From the NCBI GenBank assembly GCA_030606845.1, contig JAUWFP010000110.1, positions 1 through 7,012 on the forward strand: a stretch of 7,012 nt of DNA. Direction: 5' to 3'. Numbering within the stretch: position 1 is the first letter of the stretch; each line of letters begins with the position of its first letter. The translations under genes and the position numbers were made by a program. The DNA comes from Anaerolineales bacterium. GTDB lineage: Bacteria > Chloroflexota > Anaerolineae > Anaerolineales > E44-bin32. This document shows, in pieces, positions 1-5,814 of this stretch. Below the pieces are notes generated by a model. The model ran no database searches. It was not told where the DNA came from and was given only the letters and a program-made list of their open reading frames with translations.

Positions 1-102
1 TGTCTTCATGGTCATCTCTCTCGCCTACATTACGGATTTATTCTTATTCATAATACGCCAGCATCATACAAGAAACCAGGGTCTCACAAGAGTGAACTGT
101 GA

Positions 103-255
103 CACAGATTCTGTGGTTGGAGATCACGACCTGATGACAACAGGTCAATGCCACCAGGAAGGATTTTATCCCCTGCATCGGTTGCCGCAAACCGCACCTT
201 CCAATCCTATGATGCACAGTTCGTTTTCTTCAAGGAGTACAAGCCGGAAGATCTG
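103..255 (+). pseudogene. Possible C-terminal gene remnant
   Basis: This is a 50-codon open stretch in frame 1, between a TGA at 100-102 and a TAG at 253-255. An internal ATG at 148-150 would give a peptide of 35 residues, with no convincing ribosome-binding site in front of it. The closing residues, from about FQSYDAQFVFF to the end GVNST, look like a genuine protein C-terminus in being rich in aromatic and charged residues. The part before position 150 does not. I do not recognise a family. It could equally be chance. Confidence 0.2.
128..146. repeat. Small perfect inverted repeat
   Basis: The arms GACCTG (128-133) and CAGGTC (141-146) are perfect complements around a 7-base loop. No T-run follows on either strand, so it does not look like an intrinsic terminator. 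A second near-palindrome, CACAGA-T-TCTGTG, lies just upstream at 103-115. Either could be an operator or chance. Confidence 0.3.
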
Positions 256-282
256 TGGGGGGTTAATAGCACCTAGGAGACA

Positions 283-310
283 TTGCGCTATTCGTTTGAA
301 GGATTACAAT
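283..310 (+). promoter_or_regulatory. Candidate promoter for the zinc-ribbon gene
   Basis: A TACAAT box (305-310) matches the sigma-70 -10 consensus at five of six positions. It lies 16 bases after TTGCGC (283-288), which matches only the first half of TTGACA. Transcription would start near 317 and leave a leader of about 23 bases containing the AGGA ribosome-binding site at 328-331. A second AT-rich hexamer, TATAAA, lies at 316-321. The -35 match is weak. Confidence 0.3.
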
Positions 311-339
311 TGCCGTATAAACTTTTTAGGACAATATCC

Positions 340-1356
340 ATGCGTAGTTGTCCACATTGCAACAAAGAGATTCAAGATGAAGCGGTGTTCTGCCGCTTCT
401 GCCGGCGCGATATAGACCCCCCTCTCTGGCTCACGAGCTTACACAAGTGCCCGTTCTGCGCCGAATGGGTCGAACGCGGCATCGACCGCTGCCCACTTTG
501 CGGCAGGGAACTTTTAACAGAGCAGCCGTTCAGCGTAGACATTGGAGAGAGCGAAGCCTCCGCAAGCCTCCTGTCGCGTTTGAAACCGAGCATGGAGAAG
601 GACTCTGAAAGCGTTGAAGAGGATTTTCTCGAGGATGAAGAAGTTGGCGAGGCAACTTTTACGAGATCCCCTCAAGAAAAGGTAAAAATACCACCCCTGC
701 CTGTTGAGAGCGAGGAGGGATTAGCAGTTCTCCATGACCGCCGCCTCGATTCAGACAGGGATTTCGACCCACTGGCGGACCTCCTCCCCAGTTCTGATCA
801 AGAAACCCCTAAAGATGACCAAGTGCAGCGATCTTTTCCAATAGCCCTAATCATTCGCTGGGCTCTCATCCCTGCCGGTATCATTGCCATCACCGCAATC
901 GCGGTCATCGCTTTCAGACGCCTTGATTTGTCTTCGCTTTTCGCTTTCCGCGAAGGAACGCCAATCTCAACCAGTGCCCCAACCATTGCGCCAACGACTG
1001 CATCTGCCCTGGCAACACCGTCAGAGGAGAGCCCTTCCCAGGAACCCACGACAACCCCCGAACCTGATGACGTGGGTTGCGTGAGATGGGATGAGATTTC
1101 GCTTGATTCCGAGGGTGAAATCCTATGCGCATATGGGGTGATCAAACGGTGGTTCCAATCGGGTGAAATTCCCTACGTTGTCATTTTCACCGAAGAAATG
1201 GGCACTTTTGAGATCATCGACTACACCCGAACCTACCCGGAATTCAAATCTGGCACATGCATCATGGTAGAGGGTGAAGTCGAGATCATGCGTAATGTTC
1301 GCCCCTTCATCGACGCTGATGGGTCTTTAAGCGTTTGCGAACCCGGTCTCGAATAA
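340..1356 (+). CDS. Double zinc-ribbon, single-pass membrane protein of unknown function
   Basis: The protein has 338 residues. I chose the ATG at 340 because AGGA (328-331) lies 8 bases upstream and the first zinc ribbon starts at once; an in-frame TTG at 283 would add 19 featureless residues. Residues 4-21 form one CxxC/CxxC ribbon (C4, C7, C18, C21) and 37-54 a second (C37, C40, C51, C54). An acidic, low-complexity linker follows (about 65-165), then one hydrophobic segment (about 166-192). A Ser/Thr/Pro-rich stretch (about 207-244) leads to a compact, beta-rich-looking domain (about 246-338) with four cysteines (C247, C263, C307, C333). The inferred topology is zinc ribbons in the cytoplasm and the C-terminal domain outside, where the cysteines could form disulfides. 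The C-terminal domain loosely suggests an OB-like barrel, which is only an impression. Function is unknown; a regulatory or sensing role is possible. The gene stands alone and converges on the transporter. Confidence 0.85.
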   Translation: MRSCPHCNKEIQDEAVFCRFCRRDIDPPLWLTSLHKCPFCAEWVERGIDRCPLCGRELLTEQPFSVDIGESEASASLLSRLKPSMEKDSESVEEDFLEDEEVGEATFTRSPQEKVKIPPLPVESEEGLAVLHDRRLDSDRDFDPLADLLPSSDQETPKDDQVQRSFPIALIIRWALIPAGIIAITAIAVIAFRRLDLSSLFAFREGTPISTSAPTIAPTTASALATPSEESPSQEPTTTPEPDDVGCVRWDEISLDSEGEILCAYGVIKRWFQSGEIPYVVIFTEEMGTFEIIDYTRTYPEFKSGTCIMVEGEVEIMRNVRPFIDADGSLSVCEPGLE

Positions 1357-1357
1357 A

Positions 1358-1378
1358 CTGCGAAGGAATAGCTCGCAG
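1358..1378. terminator. Weak hairpin between convergent genes
   Basis: CTGCGA (1358-1363) and TCGCAG (1373-1378) are perfect complements around a 9-base loop. The hairpin begins one base after the zinc-ribbon stop codon, inside the 44-bp gap before the end of the convergent transporter gene. Only a broken T-rich stretch (CCTCTTTG) follows on the plus strand. It may act as a weak terminator, but it lacks a proper T-run. Confidence 0.35.
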
Positions 1379-1400
1379 CCTCTTTGATCCCTCCCTGTTT

Positions 1401-2298
1401 TCAAATCAGGAATAACATCGCCACACCACTGACAGCAACTACCGTTCCGACGACTGCTCGCCATCCAATGCGCTCCTTGAAGACGATCTTCCCTACAGGG
1501 AGCAGAATAATCGGCGCCAAGCTCATCAATGTGGTGGCGATAGCAACGGGTGTGTGTTGAATGGCAACCAGTGAAAGCCAGACACCAAGAAAGGGTCCAG
1601 CCAGGGTGCCCATTAAGAGGAAGCTGCGCGCTCGGCCTGAATGCCATACGCTGTCAATGGTCACCTTAGCTTGATTCATTAAGAGGGCGATAACCCACAT
1701 GATTACAGCCGCGCTGAATATCCTGATCAAGTTACCGGACAGTGGGGATACCCCTGCATTCAGCCCAACTTTTGAAGTGATCAACCCTAGCGCCTGACCT
1801 ACCGCCCCACCGAGTCCGAATAGCAGACCCTTGAGATAGTTTCGATTCTGTCCATTCGCCTGGTTGGGTTTCCCGCGATCGAGGATAACCGTTGCGACCC
1901 CCAACCCCTATTCCCAGGATTTGTAATGGTGTTAGCCGTTCAGCAAGGAACAGCCACGAGAAGATCATGCTGATGACAGGAGCTAGACTCATGAGCAGCA
2001 TCGAGAGCCGGGGACCAATCCACACAAACGCCTGGAAAAGGAAAGCGTCCCCAAGGACCAACCCTATGACCCCCGATAGCACAAACCAGAACCACGTCTC
2101 CGGTTTTACATTTACTGGAAGCAGCGTTCCATTAATGGCCAAATGAGTGATGGCGAGGAAAAGCGTCGCCAGCAATAGTCGGACTCGGTTGACTGCTACT
2201 GAGCCCAACTCCCTACTGGCGAACGTGAAAAACGTAGATCCGGCAGCCCAAAAGAAGGATGTTCCCAGCGCCGCCAGACCACCTAATGTATCTAGCAA
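1401..2298 (-). pseudogene. EamA/DMT-family transporter, interrupted by a one-base frameshift
   Basis: Two overlapping minus-strand frames together make one EamA (drug/metabolite transporter) protein. The first, from a TTG at 2298, gives about 133 residues of the N-terminal EamA repeat, including the typical closing pattern around SLAPVISMIF and FLAERLTPLQILGIG. The second carries the C-terminal repeat, ending with SLAPIILLPVGKIVFKERIGW and a last hydrophobic helix, and stops at 1401. The whole interval is 898 bases, one more than a multiple of three. Removing one G from either the G4 run (plus 1905-1908) or the G5 run (plus 1898-1902) restores a 298-residue protein, normal for this ten-helix family, with smooth ILGIG...GVATVIL sequence across the join. 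The frame shift therefore lies at the linker between the repeats. It is either a sequencing indel in a homopolymer or a recent inactivation. The substrate cannot be predicted. The TTG start is the only start near this end, with an in-frame TAA four codons upstream, and its ribosome-binding site is poor. Confidence 0.85.
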
Positions 2299-2380
2299 GA
2301 CACTACACCGTTACACTTTCAACTGAGATTACAGGGGAAATATATTCAAGCTCATTCGATGGCAGACATAAGCGGGCCAT

Positions 2381-2602
2381 TCACTCATCGTCATCTTCAT
2401 TGTTATCACCAAGAAATTCCTTGAAGATTTCCAGGCGGCGATTCATCTCAGAATCATTGCGCATTCGATCTAACAAGCGCCACCCCGGTTGCTCTTCAGG
2501 ATCATCCTGCGTCCGCTGTGACTTTGAAAATTCGTCCAGGAACCCCGTACCTTTCATAACGAAGTAAACCACCGCCAGTATGATGACAATATATGGCAAC
2601 AT
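2381..2602 (-). CDS. Small membrane-anchored acidic protein, unknown function
   Basis: The 73-residue product has one hydrophobic N-terminal segment (about residues 2-22, LPYIVIILAVVYFVMKGTGF), then a soluble charged region that ends in a strongly acidic tail (DNNEDDDE). A strong ribosome-binding site, GGAGG at plus 2611-2615, lies 8 bases before the ATG, which supports a real gene. It begins 51 bp after the HAD phosphatase stop codon on the same strand and ends 82 bp before the transporter start, so it is probably co-transcribed with the phosphatase. I recognise no family. The segment could be an uncleaved signal anchor with the tail on either side of the membrane. The middle part (about 24-65) has alternating charges that suggest a helix. 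Confidence 0.75.
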   Translation of the reverse strand: MLPYIVIILAVVYFVMKGTGFLDEFSKSQRTQDDPEEQPGWRLLDRMRNDSEMNRRLEIFKEFLGDNNEDDDE

Positions 2603-2610
2603 TATTAATA

Positions 2611-2615
2611 CCTCC
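2611..2615 (-). promoter_or_regulatory. Ribosome-binding site of the small acidic protein
   Basis: GGAGG read on the minus strand lies 8 bases from the ATG at 2602-2600. It is one of the two best Shine-Dalgarno matches in the window and is the main evidence that this short frame is translated. Confidence 0.75.
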
Positions 2616-2653
2616 GCAACTTGTAAATAGGAGCGCTCATCATCAACAGAGCA

Positions 2654-3424
2654 TCATATCTCTATTTCACTCAAGGATTCTACAACGCGCGATGGTCGAT
2701 AAGGATATCGACCCAGGTCGTCCCGGGAAGCGATGCCGGTGAGCACCAGGATCGTTTCCAGACCGCTTTCAACACCAGCGATGATATCCGTTTCCATCCG
2801 ATCCCCGATCATCACAGTATTTTCAGTATGGGCTCCAAGGAAGTTCAAAGCAGCCCTCATCATAAAGGGGTTAGGTTTGCCAATGAACATGGGGTGTACG
2901 CCGGTTGCTTTCTCGATCAGCGCTGCTAACGCCCCTGTCGCTGGCACGATTCCGCTCTCTGAAGGTCCGGATGGATCGGGGTTGGTGGCGATAAACCGGG
3001 CGCCCTCTGCGACCAATTGGACCGCTCGCGTGATCGAAACCATATTGTAGCTCAGCGTCTCACCGAGGACGACATAATCTGGTGTGGTGTCTGTCGTTAC
3101 ATACCCGATTGAATAGATTGCGTCTGTGAGACCACTTTCACCAATCACAAATGCCTTCCCCTGTGGATGCTGGGAGTCGAGAAACCATGCAGTTGCCATA
3201 GCCGAGGTGAAGATCTTCTCACTGGGAATGTCCAACCCCATCATCTGAAGACGGTGAGAGAGATCAGGTGGCGTATATATCGAGTTATTTGTCAGGACAA
3301 GGTATCCAACGTCGTTATCCTGCAGAGCGCGAATAAAATCGCTCGCACCTGGAATCAGCTTCCGTCCGCTCACGAGCACCCCGTCCATATCAATGAGGTA
3401 ATTCTTTAACACTCGCTCTTCCAT
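2654..3424 (-). CDS. HAD-IIA (NagD-type) sugar-phosphate phosphatase
   Basis: This is a 256-residue cytoplasmic phosphatase of the HAD superfamily, subfamily IIA (NagD, 4-nitrophenylphosphatase, phosphoglycolate phosphatase type). Motif I is DMDGV at 12-16, with D12 the expected nucleophile and D14 the acid/base. Motif II is LTNN at 44-47, with T45. Motif III is K183 within GKPNP, and motif IV is GDRMETDI at 207-214, with D208 and D213 for magnesium. The C2 cap lies between motifs II and III and includes the family-typical ATNPD stretch at 146-150. Length is normal. The ATG at 3424 has AGGA six bases upstream. The physiological substrate is not set by the sequence: members hydrolyse many sugar phosphates and phosphoglycolate in vitro. 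It follows the glycosyltransferase by 155 bp in the same direction and is probably co-transcribed with the small protein behind it. Confidence 0.93.
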   Translation of the reverse strand: MEERVLKNYLIDMDGVLVSGRKLIPGASDFIRALQDNDVGYLVLTNNSIYTPPDLSHRLQMMGLDIPSEKIFTSAMATAWFLDSQHPQGKAFVIGESGLTDAIYSIGYVTTDTTPDYVVLGETLSYNMVSITRAVQLVAEGARFIATNPDPSGPSESGIVPATGALAALIEKATGVHPMFIGKPNPFMMRAALNFLGAHTENTVMIGDRMETDIIAGVESGLETILVLTGIASRDDLGRYPYRPSRVVESLSEIEI

Positions 3425-3486
3425 GCCAATTCCTGTACCTCTTCTCAGTGGTGATGTATTGTCCGCGATATTTTACACAGCTCACT

Positions 3487-3516
3487 ATTGTAAGCCGTGT
3501 TTCAATATTTGGTGAA
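3487..3516 (-). promoter_or_regulatory. Candidate promoter for the HAD phosphatase
   Basis: On the minus strand TTCACC (plus 3511-3516) is followed after 18 bases by TACAAT (plus 3487-3492). These match the sigma-70 -35 and -10 boxes at four and five of six positions. Transcription would begin near 3480, leaving a leader of about 56 bases before the ATG. This suggests the phosphatase can be transcribed independently of the glycosyltransferase. Confidence 0.45.
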
Positions 3517-3579
3517 CCTTCATGTGGGTTCAATCAGATCCGACGTCTCTGAAGAAACGCACTTATTGCCTGCGGGCTT

Positions 3580-4842
3580 CTATGCAGATCTAGGCAACAG
3601 CGTCCCATAAAGATCGAGAATTTGATCTGTGATCTGAGCCCAGTCGTATCCCTTAGCATAGGCTGCAGCCTGGCTTCCCAGGCGTGTGAGCAGAACATCG
3701 TCCTGAAATAGGCGAGCCAGTCTATCAGCGAGCGCATCAACGTCCCCGGCAGGGACATGGAACCCTGTCTCGCCGTCCCGAATAAGGAATGCCAAACCTC
3801 CCGTTTCCGAGGCAACGACAGGCGTCCCACAAGCCATAGCCTCCAACGCTACCAGGCCAAATGACTCATAATGAGATGGAACGACGACAATCTCAGCAGC
3901 GGAATAATAATATTGCAGGATATCCTGGTCGCACTTGCCCAAGAAAGAGACGAGTTCACCCAGACCCAGAGACTCACAAATTTCCTGCAGTCTGCCCATC
4001 TCCCCGCTGGAATCCTCCGCACTTATTTCTGCGTCCCCTCCGATCACCAGAAGCCCGAAGGGGATGTTCCGAAAAACACCCTTTTCCACAAGTTGTGCAA
4101 TGGCGCGCAGTAAGGTATCGATGCCTTTCAGAGATTCAATCCGACCAACGAAGAGGATGACCCGTTTATCCTGAGGGATCCCTGCGAACTCTTTCGCTTC
4201 ATCCTTCGCTATAGGATAGAAATGACTCGTATCCACACCAGGTGGGATTACGACTACTTTCTCGGTCCCAATTTTGTATAGCCATTGGATTTGGGCAACC
4301 TCGGCTTGTGTGGCGGCGACAACGCGGTCGACCTCGCGCAGCAAGTGTTTTTCTGCTTCCACACGAATTGTTGATTCTGCATCCTGCTCGGTGCGGGCCA
4401 CTCGATTTTTCATAACAGCCAGGGTGTGAAACATCTGGATAACGGGCGCCGACCAGAGATCGCGCAGTTCCAGTGCCGCGAGCCCGGAGAGCCAGTAATG
4501 TGAATGGATGAGATCATAGGTCAGTCTTTTCGCTTGCGTAAATTGAAGGATCCCTTCCATGAATAAGGGGAGATACTCGACCAATTCCGCTCTAGCCATG
4601 GGAACTTCCGGGCCTGCGCGGATGTGGACGATGCGGTTGCCATACCCTAAATCGTGGAGAACATGTGGAACATGCTCATCCTGGGAACGAGTAAATACAT
4701 CCACGCCGACCCCTCTGCGGCCCAATTCACGGGTCAGGTCGCGGACGTAAACATTCATACCTCCGGTGTCCTTCCCGCCCAGGGTTGCATGCGGACATGT
4801 GTGATAGGAAAGCATCGCCACGCGCATAGTTTCATTATCCAA
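3580..4842 (-). CDS. GT4-family glycosyltransferase, MshA/sucrose-synthase-like
   Basis: The 420-residue protein has the two Rossmann-type domains of GT-B glycosyltransferases of family GT4, and should use a nucleotide-sugar donor in the cytoplasm. The N-terminal domain has the DTGGMNVYV loop (25-33) typical of the MshA (inositol-phosphate GlcNAc transferase) and sucrose(-phosphate) synthase branch, then HSHYWLSG (113-120) and FHTLA (138-142). The C-terminal domain has VGRIESLKGID (232-242), with R234 and K239 placed to bind donor phosphates, and PSHYESFGLVALEAMACGTP (322-341), with the E-x7-E pair E326/E334. Some acceptor-phosphate residues of MshA seem kept (N30, Y116, T140, R160, with R84 where MshA has lysine, aligned from memory). 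Acceptor and donor remain unknown, and no mycothiol genes are nearby. The start is uncertain: TTG at 4842 has AGAAGG upstream, while ATG at 4827 starts closer to the first beta strand but has a poor ribosome-binding site. Confidence 0.92.
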   Translation of the reverse strand: MDNETMRVAMLSYHTCPHATLGGKDTGGMNVYVRDLTRELGRRGVGVDVFTRSQDEHVPHVLHDLGYGNRIVHIRAGPEVPMARAELVEYLPLFMEGILQFTQAKRLTYDLIHSHYWLSGLAALELRDLWSAPVIQMFHTLAVMKNRVARTEQDAESTIRVEAEKHLLREVDRVVAATQAEVAQIQWLYKIGTEKVVVIPPGVDTSHFYPIAKDEAKEFAGIPQDKRVILFVGRIESLKGIDTLLRAIAQLVEKGVFRNIPFGLLVIGGDAEISAEDSSGEMGRLQEICESLGLGELVSFLGKCDQDILQYYYSAAEIVVVPSHYESFGLVALEAMACGTPVVASETGGLAFLIRDGETGFHVPAGDVDALADRLARLFQDDVLLTRLGSQAAAYAKGYDWAQITDQILDLYGTLLPRSA

Positions 4843-4855
4843 CAGGCCGACCTTC

Positions 4856-4885
4856 TTGCCAAGCCTTCGCTGCGGCTGGTATAAT
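4856..4885 (+). promoter_or_regulatory. Extended -10 promoter of the tRNA-Thr gene
   Basis: TTGCCA (4856-4861) matches the -35 consensus at five of six positions, with an 18-base spacer to a perfect TATAAT (4880-4885). The -10 is preceded by TGG, giving an extended -10 (TGnTATAAT). Transcription should start near 4892, about 58 bases before the mature tRNA. The box sits at the centre of a near-palindrome, described separately. The promoter lies in the divergent gap and its -35 is only about 15 bp from the glycosyltransferase TTG start. Confidence 0.75.
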
Positions 4886-4894
4886 CCCGCCGCA
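4871..4894. repeat. Near-palindrome centred on the TATAAT box
   Basis: The arms TGCGGCTGG (4871-4879) and CCCGCCGCA (4886-4894) are complementary at eight of nine positions; the exception is T4877 opposite C4888. The six bases between them are exactly the TATAAT -10 box of the tRNA promoter. Such symmetry can mark an operator for a dimeric regulator, but no regulator is known here and it may be coincidence. Confidence 0.5.
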
Positions 4895-4949
4895 TTGGCG
4901 TCCAGGTTATTCTTGAGTATTTAATGTTTACAATTCTTAGCCACAGCAA

Positions 4950-5022
4950 GCCAGCGTAGCTCAGTTGGCAGAGCGGTCGCTTCGTAAGCGACAGGTCAAG
5001 GGTTCGAATCCCTTCGCTGGCT
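4950..5022 (+). tRNA. tRNA-Thr (anticodon CGT)
   Basis: The cloverleaf is complete and fully paired: acceptor stem GCCAGCG (4950-4956) with CGCTGGC (5015-5021), D stem GCTC/GAGC, anticodon stem GTCGC/GCGAC (4976-4980 with 4988-4992), and T stem AAGGG/CCCTT around a TTCGAAT loop (5003-5009). The anticodon loop TTCGTAA (4981-4987) places CGT at 4983-4985, which reads the threonine codon ACG. The discriminator base is T5022, and CCA is not encoded, so it must be added by nucleotidyltransferase. A short T-run follows. It has its own strong promoter upstream. Confidence 0.97.
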
Positions 5023-5148
5023 CTTTTGATTCCTACCCTCTCCCCGGAAATCGCCAAGGCGTTAATTGAAACCCTAAGGAGCGCAAGATCGTCAATAGAT
5101 TTTCGGCGCTCCGATGCTCAGCTAGTTTCATTCAGAGGACGCATCACG

Positions 5149-5154
5149 TATAAT
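5149..5154 (+). promoter_or_regulatory. -10 box immediately upstream of udk (leaderless start)
   Basis: A perfect TATAAT ends six bases before the ATG of udk at 5161. Transcription would be expected to start at or within a base or two of the A of that ATG, giving a leaderless mRNA. No Shine-Dalgarno sequence lies at a usable distance; the purine-rich AGAGGA (5134-5139) is more than 20 bases away. I see no good -35 hexamer at the usual spacing. Confidence 0.55.
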
Positions 5155-5160
5155 GGTTCT

Positions 5161-5793
5161 ATGGAAGATAAAATCAATCCGATTGTTATTGGAATCGCTG
5201 GCGGAACTGGATCTGGCAAGACAACGGTCGCAAACGTCATCCTCAATCGCGTTGGAACAGAACACATCGCCTTCATTCCTCATGATGCTTACTACAAGGA
5301 ATTAAACACGCTTCCACGAGCACAGCGTGACGTGATCAACTTCGACCACCCCGATTCGCTGGAGTCGGATCTGCTGGTTGAACATGTTCAGGCCCTGCAG
5401 CGCCGTGAGTCGGTCGAGATACCGATCTACAACTTTACAACTCATTCGCGTACGGAGGAAACTACGCATATCGCCCCCCAAGCGGTGATCCTTGTGGAAG
5501 GGATTTTAATCTTTGCCGAAGCGAAGCTGCGCGACCTATTCGATGTAAAAATCTTCGTCGACACGCCGCCCGACATCCGCTTCATACGACGACTTAAGCG
5601 AGACATTGATGAACGGGGCCGGTCGGCAGAATCCGTCATTCTTCAATATCAGACAACCGTCCGGCCCATGCACCTAGAATTCGTCGAACCTTCGAAACGC
5701 CATGCCGATGTAATTATTCCTGAGGGCGGATTGAACACCGTGGCGATGGACATGGTCGTCGCCAGAATCGAAGCTCTCTTAACCTCCAACTAA
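5161..5793 (+). CDS. udk: Uridine kinase
   Basis: This 210-residue enzyme phosphorylates uridine (and usually cytidine) to the monophosphate in cytoplasmic pyrimidine salvage. The Walker A loop is GGTGSGKT at 14-21. Family signatures follow: the HDAYYKEL stretch that helps bind nucleoside, NFDHPDSL, an IPIYNF/HSR segment, the ILVEGIL strand, and the RDIDERGRS lid with its arginines, then QYQTTVRPMHLEFVEPSKRHADVIIPEGG. Length matches bacterial Udk. The ATG at 5161 puts the P-loop at the usual distance from the N-terminus; the frame stays open back to a TTG at 5026, but that extension has no family-like sequence. A TATAAT box ends six bases before the ATG, so translation is probably leaderless. 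It heads a likely operon with the isomerase, 21 bp downstream. Confidence 0.95.
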   Translation: MEDKINPIVIGIAGGTGSGKTTVANVILNRVGTEHIAFIPHDAYYKELNTLPRAQRDVINFDHPDSLESDLLVEHVQALQRRESVEIPIYNFTTHSRTEETTHIAPQAVILVEGILIFAEAKLRDLFDVKIFVDTPPDIRFIRRLKRDIDERGRSAESVILQYQTTVRPMHLEFVEPSKRHADVIIPEGGLNTVAMDMVVARIEALLTSN

Positions 5794-5803
5794 CATACCT
5801 ACA

Positions 5804-5810
5804 AAGGAGA
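5804..5810 (+). promoter_or_regulatory. Ribosome-binding site of the cyclophilin gene
   Basis: AAGGAGA lies four bases before the ATG at 5815, in the 21-bp gap after the udk stop codon. It is a near-perfect Shine-Dalgarno match and fixes the start of the isomerase. Confidence 0.8.
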
Positions 5811-5814
5811 ACTC

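Larger units (their letters stand above)
1..339. other. Noncoding or degenerate region, no identifiable gene
   Basis: I see no gene I can defend here. An open frame from position 8 runs to 415, but it overlaps the start of the zinc-ribbon gene in another frame, and its translation has no recognisable domain or membrane pattern. In frame 1 an open stretch after a TGA at 100-102 reaches a TAG at 253-255; its last residues (FVFFKEYKPEDLWGVNST) have protein-like composition, so it may be the tail of a decayed gene. Two small inverted repeats lie at 103-115 and 128-146. On the minus strand the longest open stretch I traced is about 45 codons and resembles nothing known to me. Confidence 0.5.

Noticed and set aside
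8..415. Plus-strand open frame of 135 codons at the left edge
   Set aside because: It overlaps the zinc-ribbon gene in a different frame by 76 bases, lacks a ribosome-binding site, and its translation has no domain or composition typical of a real protein.
798..1145. Minus-strand open frame of 115 codons inside the zinc-ribbon gene
   Set aside because: It lies wholly antisense to a gene with clear domains, and its sequence simply mirrors the low-complexity Ser/Thr/Pro stretch.
1892..1908. Programmed ribosomal frameshift in the EamA gene
   Set aside because: There is no classical slippery heptamer with a stimulating structure or internal Shine-Dalgarno that I can see, and transporters of this family are not known to use one; a plain indel is simpler.
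3541..3580. Possible terminator just after the glycosyltransferase stop codon
   Set aside because: The only stem is GCC/GGC with a 4-base loop, and the following T-rich stretch is interrupted; too weak to call.
5026..5160. N-terminal extension of uridine kinase from a TTG at 5026
   Set aside because: The added 45 residues resemble no kinase sequence, the start abuts the tRNA 3' end, and the ATG at 5161 gives the family's normal distance to the P-loop.
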